Assembly (NCBI GenBank): GCA_904419525.1
Contig: CAJFRT010000001.1
Location: 90,518-154,517, forward strand
Origin: Candidatus Gallimonas merdae
GTDB lineage: Bacteria > Bacillota > Clostridia > Christensenellales > Borkfalkiaceae
DNA: 64,000 nt
Reading direction: 5' to 3'
In this document: positions 35,464 through 42,804 of the stretch, piece by piece
Position numbering within the stretch: the stretch's first letter is position 1
Layout of the letters: each line of letters starts with the position of its first letter
The notes under the pieces: generated by a model
Told to the model about the DNA's origin: nothing
What the model saw: only the letters and a program-made list of their open reading frames with translations
Databases searched by the model: none
Program-made: the position numbers and the translations under genes

Positions 35464-36165
35464 TCAATCTGCCAGAAAATCCTCCCGGTTGAGTCCGTCG
35501 CGCAGTTTTTCCAACGCTCGTTTTTCAATGCGCGAGACATACGAACGAGAGATCTTCAGCCGCCGTGCAACCTCTCTTTGCGGGAGCGGAACGCCGCCTG
35601 CCAAAGCGTATCTCAGGCATATGACCGTCGTCTCGCGCTCGCTCAGAAGTTTTTTGACCGCTGCAAGAAATTTTTCCTGCATGAGAGACTGTTCGACGCT
35701 GCCGAAAACTTTGTCCTCTTTTTCAAACAGAAGATCCATGAGCGTGAGTTCATTGCCGTCCTTGTCGGTACCCACGGGATCGGAGAGCGAAAGCGTGGAC
35801 TTGTGTTTTTTGCCCGCACGGATAAACATGAGGATCTCATTTTCAATACACCGCGCCGTATAGGTGGCGAGGCGGGTCCCGCGCGAAGGCTCATATGTGT
35901 TGATCGCCTTGATGAGCCCGATGCTTCCCACGGAGATCATGTCGTCCGTTTCGGCCGCTCCCGTATATTTTTTTACGACGTGCGCGACGAGCCGCATATT
36001 GTGCCGGACAAGTTTATCCCGCGCATTTTTATCCCCTGCACGTGCAAGCGACAGGCACCGCTGCTCCTCCTCTTTTGAAAGCGGTTTCGGATAAGACCCC
36101 TCGTCCCGCACCGCCCCCGTAAAAAAGAACAGACGACACAGCAGAGAACAAAGCATTTCCAGCAT
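35464..36165 (-). CDS. sigK: Sporulation sigma factor sigma-K, uninterrupted
   Basis: The 233-aa sigma-70-family protein matches late mother-cell sigma-K: a hydrophobic N-terminus like the pro-sequence, then the PKPLSKEEEQ segment, region 2 with DDMISVGSIGLIKAIN, and region 4 HTH ending ISRSYVSRIEKRALEKL. The ATG at 36165 follows CGAGGTGAAAAGA; a GTG three codons earlier lies in that site. In some Bacillus and Clostridium strains this gene is split by the skin element; here it is intact. It marks the organism as a spore former. Confidence 0.92.
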   Translation of the reverse strand: MLEMLCSLLCRLFFFTGAVRDEGSYPKPLSKEEEQRCLSLARAGDKNARDKLVRHNMRLVAHVVKKYTGAAETDDMISVGSIGLIKAINTYEPSRGTRLATYTARCIENEILMFIRAGKKHKSTLSLSDPVGTDKDGNELTLMDLLFEKEDKVFGSVEQSLMQEKFLAAVKKLLSERETTVICLRYALAGGVPLPQREVARRLKISRSYVSRIEKRALEKLRDGLNREDFLAD

Positions 36166-36184
36166 TCTTTTCACCTCGTACGTC

Positions 36185-36193
36185 TACCTTATG
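36185..36193 (-). promoter_or_regulatory. Possible sporulation-type -10 element upstream of sigK
   Basis: CATAAGGTA on the minus strand matches the CATAnnnTA -10 pattern of sigma-E/sigma-K promoters, 20 bases before the sigK ATG. No convincing -35 could be aligned. The rest of the 36175-36413 interval shows no gene. Confidence 0.3.
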
Positions 36194-36413
36194 CGCGAAA
36201 GTCCTTGTCCCATGCGAAATATACAAAATTTTGGCAGATAAATGCGAATTCTACTGTGAGTAGAGTCCTTTCGGGCGCCGTGGAGTTAAGAAATATGGCA
36301 ATAGACACAAAGTGAACAAATAGAGAGCAAGGAAGGGCTGAAATAGGGTGTAATTTTCCGGCATGCGTGATATGCTGATAAAAAACGGAGATTTCCGTTC
36401 ATGAGGTTCAGCC

Positions 36414-37355
36414 ATGAAGAAATTTGCCATTTACGTCGATTCAGGAGCCAATATCCCCAACGATATCCGCATCGCGCGCGATATCCGGGTGATCCCCTTT
36501 CATTACATGATCGACGGGGAAGAACACCCCTGCTTTACCGAGGATATGCCCTTTGAAGAGACGGCTAAAAAATTTTATGACGCCATGCGTGCAGGCGCGG
36601 AGGCAAAGACCTCCCTTCTGAGCGCGGACGTCTTTGAAGAGGCACTCACCCCCGCCCTCGAGGAAGGACGCGACGTGCTGCTTTTTACCATTTCGTCGGG
36701 CATCAGCGGAACGTTTGCGCAGGCACAGGAAGCAGCGAAGCGGCTGACAGAGCGTTATCCCGGCCGCAAAGTATTTGCATTGGACAGTGCAAACGCCTCC
36801 TTGGGTGAAGGTCTTATCGCCATCAAAGTGGCCGACCTGAGAGATCTGGGCGAAAGCGCAGAAGCCTGTGCGGAATGGGTCAGAGAAAATACCTATAAAA
36901 TGAACAGCTATTTCACTGTGGACGACCTGAAATATCTTCGCAGAAGCGGCCGCATTTCCCGTACGGTCGCCATTGCAGGGACGCTTCTGAACATTAAACC
37001 CCTTCTCCGGGCAGACGAAAGCACCAACGCAAAAATCGTGGCATGCGGAAAGGCCCGCGGCAGAAAAAAGGCTTTGGAAGAAATTGCCGATATCTTTTTC
37101 AAACGGGCTGTCCGTCCCGACAGCAATACTGTTGCGATCACGCACGGGGACTGCCCCGAAGATGCAGAGTTTCTTGCAAATCTTCTGCGGGCAAAAGGTG
37201 TGAGCGATATCATTGTGGAGATCCACGACATCTGTACGGGTGCGCATGTCGGCCCCGGAATGGTCGGACTCTTCTTCTGGGGAAAAGACCGCCGCATCGC
37301 GTTCCCCATCGGTGATTCGCAGCCTTCCGCATCTCCCGTTGCCCACAAGGTATAA
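36414..37355 (+). CDS. DegV-family fatty-acid-binding protein
   Basis: The 313-aa protein has the DegV fold: an N-terminal YVDSGANIP, the SAKTSLLSAD-like segment AKTSLLSADVF, SSGISGTF and the C-terminal TGAHVGPGMVGLFFWG. DegV (FakB-like) proteins bind fatty acids and can present them to a FakA kinase. FakA is not adjacent. The C-terminus has a tail of about 20 residues beyond the usual end. The first in-frame ATG is used although no strong ribosome binding site is visible (ATGAGGTTCAGCC precedes it). Confidence 0.92.
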   Translation: MKKFAIYVDSGANIPNDIRIARDIRVIPFHYMIDGEEHPCFTEDMPFEETAKKFYDAMRAGAEAKTSLLSADVFEEALTPALEEGRDVLLFTISSGISGTFAQAQEAAKRLTERYPGRKVFALDSANASLGEGLIAIKVADLRDLGESAEACAEWVRENTYKMNSYFTVDDLKYLRRSGRISRTVAIAGTLLNIKPLLRADESTNAKIVACGKARGRKKALEEIADIFFKRAVRPDSNTVAITHGDCPEDAEFLANLLRAKGVSDIIVEIHDICTGAHVGPGMVGLFFWGKDRRIAFPIGDSQPSASPVAHKV

Positions 37356-37359
37356 CCGC

Positions 37360-37388
37360 TTGCCTTTTCTTCACGGCTGTGCTATACT
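37360..37388 (+). promoter_or_regulatory. Sigma-A promoter of tRNA-Leu
   Basis: TTGCCT (37360-37365), 17-bp spacer, TATACT (37383-37388), nine bases before the tRNA. Confidence 0.8.
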
Positions 37389-37396
37389 GGCACCAT

Positions 37397-37483
37397 GCCG
37401 CCGTGGTGAAACTGGCAGACACGCGGGACTTAGAATCCCGTGGCAGAAATGCCGTAGCGGTTCAAATCCGCTCGGCGGCACCA
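37397..37483 (+). tRNA. tRNA-Leu (anticodon TAG)
   Basis: An 87-nt class II tRNA. Acceptor stem GCCGCCG/CGGCGGC, anticodon stem CGGGA/TCCCG around CTTAGAA giving TAG, a variable arm TGGCAGAAATGCC, T arm GGTTCAAATCC and encoded CCA. It reads CUA and related CUN codons. Confidence 0.97.
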
Positions 37484-37491
37484 TACATTGC

Positions 37492-37521
37492 AAAAAAGAT
37501 CGGTTAAGTCCGATCTTTTTT
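37492..37521 (+). terminator. Intrinsic terminator of tRNA-Leu
   Basis: AAAAAAGATCGG, loop TTAAGT, CCGATCTTTTTT. Confidence 0.92.
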
Positions 37522-37566
37522 CATAAAAAATCTTTGTGCAAATGATTTATATTTTTGAAATCATAG

Positions 37567-37595
37567 TTGACGAGCATGATAACAATGCATATAAT
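37567..37595 (+). promoter_or_regulatory. Sigma-A promoter of the LysR gene
   Basis: TTGACG (37567-37572), 17-bp spacer, TATAAT (37590-37595). The AT-rich ATGATAACAATGCAT and ATAATCATTAT surroundings are a plausible autoregulatory site. Confidence 0.8.
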
Positions 37596-37635
37596 CATTA
37601 TGACATCATCGTCCGGTCAGGGAGGGAACGCAGCG

Positions 37636-38529
37636 ATGGAACTGCGCGTTTTGCGATACTTTATCGAAGTGGCAAGGACACAAAATATTACGGCTGCCGC
37701 CGAACATCTGCATATCACGCAGCCAACGCTTTCCAAACAGCTTATGGAACTTGAGGAAGAACTCGGGAAACAGCTTTTTGTCCGCGGGAAGCGGAATACC
37801 ACGCTGACTGAGGACGGTATATTCCTGTACCGTCGGGCACAGGAGATCGTCGAACTTGCAGATAAGACGCGCACTGCTCTTCTTTCCACCGAAGAAACGA
37901 TCTCAGGAGATATTGCCTTTGGCTGCGGTGAAACGCCCGGCATGCGGCTTATCATTGACGTCATGAAGCAATTTAACGACCGCTACCCCGACGTCCGCTT
38001 TCATCTGTACAGCGGAAACGACGAGGATGTATCGCAAAAACTGGAATGCGGACTTGTCGATTTCGGGCTGTTCGTGGGCCGCACCGATTTGAAGCCTTTC
38101 GATTACATCAAACTTCCGGAAAGCGACGTATGGGGCCTGCTGATGCGGAAAGACGATCCGCTTGCAGCGCATAACGTCATTTCGCCGGCGGATCTGGAGC
38201 GCATTCCCCTTTCCTGTTCAAGGCAGGCTCTGCATTCCAACGAGCTGTCCGGTTGGCTCGGCCATGATTTTTCCCGTCTGGAGATCATTTCCACGCATAA
38301 CCTCGTCCACAATGCAGTCATTATGGTTGAAGCAGGCATGGGCAGCGCGCTGACAATCGCGGGACTGATCAATACGGAAGGAACTGAGCTCGTATTCCGT
38401 CCGCTGAACCCGCCGATGACGGCGGAGCTTCACTTCGCCTGGAAAAAACACCGCGCATTCTCCGGGGCGGGAAGAAAATTTCTGGAATTCATGCAAACAC
38501 AGTTCAGACAAAAAATATCCGCGCAATAA
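37636..38529 (+). CDS. LysR-family transcriptional regulator
   Basis: The 297-aa protein has an N-terminal winged HTH (MELRVLRYFIEVA, NITAAAEHLHITQPTLSKQL) and a periplasmic-binding-like effector domain (GDIAFGCGETPGM onward). The ATG at 37636 has GGGAGGGAACGCAGCG before it. It is not divergent from any gene; it converges on the propeller operon, so its targets may be itself or distant. Its stop codon lies inside the downstream terminator loop. Confidence 0.95.
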   Translation: MELRVLRYFIEVARTQNITAAAEHLHITQPTLSKQLMELEEELGKQLFVRGKRNTTLTEDGIFLYRRAQEIVELADKTRTALLSTEETISGDIAFGCGETPGMRLIIDVMKQFNDRYPDVRFHLYSGNDEDVSQKLECGLVDFGLFVGRTDLKPFDYIKLPESDVWGLLMRKDDPLAAHNVISPADLERIPLSCSRQALHSNELSGWLGHDFSRLEIISTHNLVHNAVIMVEAGMGSALTIAGLINTEGTELVFRPLNPPMTAELHFAWKKHRAFSGAGRKFLEFMQTQFRQKISAQ

Positions 38530-38546
38530 TGCGCGGATATTTTTTG
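38510..38546. terminator. Bidirectional terminator between lysR and the propeller operon
   Basis: AAAAAATATCCGCGCA, loop ATAA, TGCGCGGATATTTTTT. The lysR stop codon TAA (38527-38529) is in the loop. Confidence 0.93.
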
Positions 38547-38578
38547 GGGGAAGAAGGCAGAAAAATTCTGCCGTGCGA

Positions 38579-40048
38579 TCATGATCCGATTTCAATGACT
38601 GCACCATGCAGCCGATAGGTGAAGATGTTCTCATTATCCCAGGAATTGTGTCCCGTGGAAACAATGACGCGCACCTCATCGGAGTCCGGAAGGAATCCGC
38701 GCTCATCGCGCACGATCCCGGGATTATGGTTGCGTTCCCATCCCGTATCGGACGGGCCGACATACCCTGCCATCTGCCAGACATAGGAGCCGCTCTGCAG
38801 CAAGCTGCATAATTCCTCGGGACTTTCCACGTTGTCCAGATAGGCAACCATGCAGTGCGAATTGACGCGTGTGATCGTCTCGTCGGCAGGATTCTTTTCA
38901 TTGGTCACGCCGCATACATAGAAGCGTTTTCCGATGGGATCGTAGGCAAAATCGGGAATGTTGATGTTGCATTTCTGTCCCGCAGAATTGACGATCCCGT
39001 TGTGCGTGATGCGCGTTGTGAACAGGCAGGTCGGATTGTCGAGATCGGAAAAAACCCAGTGCTGGATTCCCGTCCCCTGCAATGTGGACTGATAGAACAT
39101 GAGCACGTCGCCTTCGCCGTCCAGACTGATGAGTGCAGGCATTCCCGTGCCCCAATAGATGCTTGAAGTTCCCTGCATCTCCTCGTACTTCTTCTGTTCT
39201 TCCGCTTCGTCTCCGTTGTCATACCACGGTACGATGGGATTGAGAGAAGCAACTTTCACCCATGGGCCCTCCGGCGCATTGGCTACCGCAATGCCCGTCT
39301 CGTTCTTCTGGTAATCCTCCGTCGTACAGCCCAGATATGCCATGAGATAGGTATAGTCCGTTCCCTCATAGCGGAATTTTCCGCGGATCACGGCTGGGTC
39401 ACAGGTGTGACGGGAATCCCATGTGCCCTGCGTGGGTGCGAGCACGATCTGCTGTTCCGAAAACAGCCATTTGCCGTCTGCCTGCTTTACTCCTTTGCGA
39501 TATCCGATATGATCCATGATGACGCCGTCATCTTTATTGGTACAGTACCAGACGTGCATCACCTCTTCGCCGTCGACCGTCTCAGTCAGAATGGCCGGAC
39601 AGTAATTGAAGATCTTGCTGTCTGAAACGTCCGGGCCGAACAGAACGCTTTCAAAGTCCACCGCTTGGGGTCCCGTTTCTTCCTGTTCCCGTTCAAGCAG
39701 GACAGATATGCCGTCATACTGCGTTCGCAGGCCGTCTCCCTCCTTTGTATAGGTAAAGGTATCTTCCCGGTATGTCTCTGTCACCGTCGTACCGTCAAAG
39801 GTATATGTTGAATTGCGCGTTTCTATGGAGCCGAGATATCCGATGACGACACGCAGGTTTCCGTCCTCAGAAAATGTAGCCGTATAGGTCTGGAAATCGC
39901 CGGTACAGTCAACGCCGTCCAAAGTGGCGGAAGCCAGCTGAAAAGTTCCTGTCAGGGACTGTGTGGTCTGCGAAGCACATGCTGCCACAGGCAGAACGCA
40001 GGCTGCCGCAAAACCCGCGGCAAAAACAGCTGCCATTGTCTTTTTCAT
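38579..40048 (-). CDS. Secreted lipoprotein with five-bladed beta-propeller glycosidase-like domain, paralog 1
   Basis: The 489-aa protein has a lipoprotein signal (PVAAC, lipidated Cys24), a roughly 110-residue beta-rich N-terminal domain, and then repeated blades resembling GH43/GH32-like propellers: FNYCPAI, MHVWYCTNKDDG, TWDSRHTCDPAVIRG, YLMAYLGC and PEGPWVKV. It is strongly related to the next gene. It is last in the rbsK operon. It probably binds or cleaves a glycan at the cell surface; catalytic acids cannot be assigned with confidence. RBS TGAGGTGATCAG. Confidence 0.75.
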   Translation of the reverse strand: MKKTMAAVFAAGFAAACVLPVAACASQTTQSLTGTFQLASATLDGVDCTGDFQTYTATFSEDGNLRVVIGYLGSIETRNSTYTFDGTTVTETYREDTFTYTKEGDGLRTQYDGISVLLEREQEETGPQAVDFESVLFGPDVSDSKIFNYCPAILTETVDGEEVMHVWYCTNKDDGVIMDHIGYRKGVKQADGKWLFSEQQIVLAPTQGTWDSRHTCDPAVIRGKFRYEGTDYTYLMAYLGCTTEDYQKNETGIAVANAPEGPWVKVASLNPIVPWYDNGDEAEEQKKYEEMQGTSSIYWGTGMPALISLDGEGDVLMFYQSTLQGTGIQHWVFSDLDNPTCLFTTRITHNGIVNSAGQKCNINIPDFAYDPIGKRFYVCGVTNEKNPADETITRVNSHCMVAYLDNVESPEELCSLLQSGSYVWQMAGYVGPSDTGWERNHNPGIVRDERGFLPDSDEVRVIVSTGHNSWDNENIFTYRLHGAVIEIGS

Positions 40049-40057
40049 CTGATCACC

Positions 40058-41575
40058 TCAGCGAATGGTAAATTCTATCCCGTGGATCCGATAAGTATGC
40101 AGAGACGGCCACTGTCCGTCCATATTCCAATCGGGGAAATCGGTCGCCAGCTGTGCAGCCGTATAGAGCACCGGAACGCGGTACGGATCGATCAGGTTGC
40201 CCTTACCGTCCTTGATGATGCCCGCATTGTGATTGCGCGCATGTCCTGTTCCCGTATCGAGTGCGGCAAATCTGTTCCAGACATACGGCTCATCGCCGAA
40301 CAGCAGATCAAAATCGTCACCGACCTCGAGATAGAGCAGCGTATTGCTCCCCGTGATCCAGCTGACGCCGCCGTCCGTCGGATAAGGGAAGTCCTCCTTG
40401 ATGCAGTACAGCCTTCCGCGCGCGGGATCATAGGCAAAATCGGCATTATTGATGCAGTCGGCAGAGCCGCTCGCATTGGTCACGCCGCGTTCGCGAAGCT
40501 CCGCTTTCCGAAGCATCTCCGGAGCATCAAGATCGGAAAGATCCCACTCCTCCACGACCGTACATGTCTTTGCCGCTCCCATGGCATAAAAGAGAAGTAC
40601 TTTCCCGGCGCCGTCCGAACTGACAAGGGAAGGCTGGCCGAAGCCCCATGCCGTTTCGCTGTAATGTTCCGACTCATAAAAATTCGCAATGGGATTGAGT
40701 GATTCCACTTTCACCCAGGGACCTTCGGGAGATTTCGCAACGGCGATCCCCACCTCATTGCGGGTGTTATCGCTTGTTTCACAGCCAAGATAGGCCATGA
40801 GCCAGGAATAGTCCTCGCCACCCATGCGGAATGTCCCGCGGATCACGCTCGGGTCACACACATGGCGGCTGTCCCATTCGCCGTTTGCCCCATGTTCGAG
40901 CACAAGCTTTTTTTCGGTAAACTCCCATTTCCCGTCCGCATGGAGCGTTCCCTTGCGGTATGCAACATAGTCGGTGACATTCCCGCTGTCCTTGTTGCTG
41001 CAATACCAGACGTGCATCGTATCGTTTCCTTCCATGACCGCCGTCGGGCAATAATTATAGAAGTTTTCGCTCTTATCCTCGCCGAACAGTTCGTCAGTGA
41101 AACTGACTCCGCCGCCTTCCCCGGCGGGAAGAGCATAATTTTCATCATACGTGTAGCGCATCGTCACATCCTGCCTGTCAATTTTTCCGGAAAACGTAAG
41201 CGTTTTTCCGGAAGCATCATAAACAAACTCATATTCCCGCACGCCGATCACAAGTACGATCCCGTCGTCTGTCTTTTCGACCGTTCCCTCGCGCTCGCTC
41301 CTGCCCGTGTAATCCGTTTCATACCAGACAGCCTCTTCGTCGGACAAATGCAGGCAGTTGAACAGGTATCCGTCTGTGGTATCATATCCTTCAACCGTCT
41401 TTTGCGAAAGCACATAATATCCGTCCTGGATACCTTCCTGCTGCGTATCGCCGCCCGGCCGGTCCCCGGACGGATCCGAGCCGCCTTCACTGCACGCCGT
41501 AAACGCAGCAAGCGGAATGCTCATCGCGCAGATGCATGCAAACGCCGCCACACGCGAAACAAAACGTTTTGTCAT
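40058..41575 (-). CDS. Secreted beta-propeller glycosidase-like lipoprotein, paralog 2
   Basis: A 505-aa protein with a signal peptide ending in AFTAC (Cys28, imperfect lipobox), an acidic linker, a beta-rich N-terminal domain and the same propeller blocks as paralog 1: YNYCPTAV, MHVWYCSNKDSG, EWDSRHVCDPSVIRG, WLMAYLGC and SPEGPWVKV. The ordered motifs show a tandem duplication nine bases from paralog 1. RBS AGGAGGGGTT. A glycosidase on pentose-containing glycans is the leading idea given the ribokinase and ABC genes upstream. Confidence 0.75.
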   Translation of the reverse strand: MTKRFVSRVAAFACICAMSIPLAAFTACSEGGSDPSGDRPGGDTQQEGIQDGYYVLSQKTVEGYDTTDGYLFNCLHLSDEEAVWYETDYTGRSEREGTVEKTDDGIVLVIGVREYEFVYDASGKTLTFSGKIDRQDVTMRYTYDENYALPAGEGGGVSFTDELFGEDKSENFYNYCPTAVMEGNDTMHVWYCSNKDSGNVTDYVAYRKGTLHADGKWEFTEKKLVLEHGANGEWDSRHVCDPSVIRGTFRMGGEDYSWLMAYLGCETSDNTRNEVGIAVAKSPEGPWVKVESLNPIANFYESEHYSETAWGFGQPSLVSSDGAGKVLLFYAMGAAKTCTVVEEWDLSDLDAPEMLRKAELRERGVTNASGSADCINNADFAYDPARGRLYCIKEDFPYPTDGGVSWITGSNTLLYLEVGDDFDLLFGDEPYVWNRFAALDTGTGHARNHNAGIIKDGKGNLIDPYRVPVLYTAAQLATDFPDWNMDGQWPSLHTYRIHGIEFTIR

Positions 41576-41592
41576 AACCCCTCCTGTTGCAT

Positions 41593-41617
41593 GCGGGCGC
41601 GGATATTCCGCGCCCGC
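41593..41617 (-). promoter_or_regulatory. Strong intercistronic hairpin between propeller paralogs 3 and 2
   Basis: GCGGGCGCGGA, loop ATA, TCCGCGCCCGC, an 11-bp perfect stem with no U tract, 18 bases before the paralog 2 start codon. Probably an mRNA-stability or processing element. Confidence 0.6.
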
Positions 41618-41629
41618 CGCGCAGTGCCG

Positions 41630-42790
41630 TCACTGATAGTCGATCTCAAATGTCATCAGATTCTGCGTAAACAGATAGTCGTCCGTATCCGCCTCAAGCA
41701 TGCAGACATTATAGATAATCTCCGCGCCCGAGGCCCCGTCCGTGTGTCCGTAGGCGTCCGAAACGATGCACGCACCGTAGAGCCGCTCATACATGCCGTC
41801 CGGCGTATCGGTATTGTCCCATGTGCGGATCCCCGCCCAACCTTCGCCGAGATCGGTCGTATAGAGCTCTTCTTCCGCAATGGAGAGAAGCTGGATACGC
41901 CTTGCAAAGGCAGGCGCCTGCGAAGGCGTGGGCGAATAGTCTTTCACCGCATAGAACGTTCCGCCCGTCGCATCGTATGCAAAATCTGCATTGGGGAACA
42001 TCGCCACCGTGTCGCCGCCCGCGATCTCGCCGTTGTTGGGCACCATTGCCTCACCCGAAAGGACGGGCGCGTCCAGATCGGAAGCATCGATATCCACGAA
42101 CTTGGCAAAATGGCCGTACGAATCGGCAAACGTATAGAACAGGCGGATCCCGCTCTCTTTATCGTAATTGACCAGCGACGGCGCGTAATTCCCGACCGCT
42201 GTTGCCGCACTGCCCGTATTTGCTTCGTCAAATGCGATGATGGGCTGTGTGCCGACTTTCGTCCATGCCCCGTCGGGCGACTGCGCAACGGCGAGCCCGA
42301 TCGAGAACTGCGTCTCACCGGCCTGCGACGTACCGCAATAAGCCATCAGCCAGCCGTACTCCGTGTCGCCGTATTCAAACGAACCCTTGACCACGGATGC
42401 AGACCCGATGTATTCATCCCAGCTTCCGTCGCCTCCGCGAAGAGCGATCGTCTCCTCTCCGTAAGCCCAGCCCTTGTCTGCGCCCTCTTCAAAAACCGCC
42501 TTGCGCACGGCGATCACATTATCCTCTTCGCCGGAAGTCTCGTTGGTCGTATAGAAGAGCCAGCGCGTTCCGTCATCTTCAAACAGATCGGAGTTATTGA
42601 TGTAGTGACCGCGTTCGGCAACGGGAAGCCCATAGACAGTTGTCTCGCCGCCGGGATTCTCCCCGCCGGGATTTTCTCCGCCCGGGTTCTCTCCTCCCGG
42701 CCCGTCGGACGGCGCACATGCCGCCATCGTCCCGATCGCGATGCTCATGGCAAGCGCATAGAAAATTGCAAGCAGATTTTTCTTTTTCAT
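41630..42790 (-). CDS. Secreted beta-propeller glycosidase-like lipoprotein, paralog 3 (short form)
   Basis: A 386-aa protein with signal peptide ending MAAC (Cys25), followed by a linker of repeated GGENP units, then the propeller without the N-terminal beta domain of its paralogs. Aligned blocks are WLFYTTNETSG, SWDEYIGSASVVKGSF, YGWLMAYCG and AQSPDGAWTKV. Where the paralogs have a Cys-Asp-Pro in the DSRHxCDP block, this one has a different sequence, so activity or ligand may differ. RBS GAGGAGGAAAAATGAT. Confidence 0.75.
   Translation of the reverse strand: MKKKNLLAIFYALAMSIAIGTMAACAPSDGPGGENPGGENPGGENPGGETTVYGLPVAERGHYINNSDLFEDDGTRWLFYTTNETSGEEDNVIAVRKAVFEEGADKGWAYGEETIALRGGDGSWDEYIGSASVVKGSFEYGDTEYGWLMAYCGTSQAGETQFSIGLAVAQSPDGAWTKVGTQPIIAFDEANTGSAATAVGNYAPSLVNYDKESGIRLFYTFADSYGHFAKFVDIDASDLDAPVLSGEAMVPNNGEIAGGDTVAMFPNADFAYDATGGTFYAVKDYSPTPSQAPAFARRIQLLSIAEEELYTTDLGEGWAGIRTWDNTDTPDGMYERLYGACIVSDAYGHTDGASGAEIIYNVCMLEADTDDYLFTQNLMTFEIDYQ
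42647..42706 (-). repeat. 15-bp tandem repeat encoding the GGENP linker
   Basis: About four imperfect copies of a 15-bp unit (GGxGGxGAxAAxCCx in coding sense) encode GGENP-type repeats just after the lipidated cysteine of paralog 3. A flexible spacer lifting the propeller off the membrane; copy number could vary by slippage. Edges approximate. Confidence 0.7.
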
Positions 42791-42804
42791 ATCATTTTTC
42801 CTCC

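Noticed and set aside
35464-36165. Skin-type interruption of sigK
   Set aside because: The frame is continuous through regions 2 and 4 with normal length.
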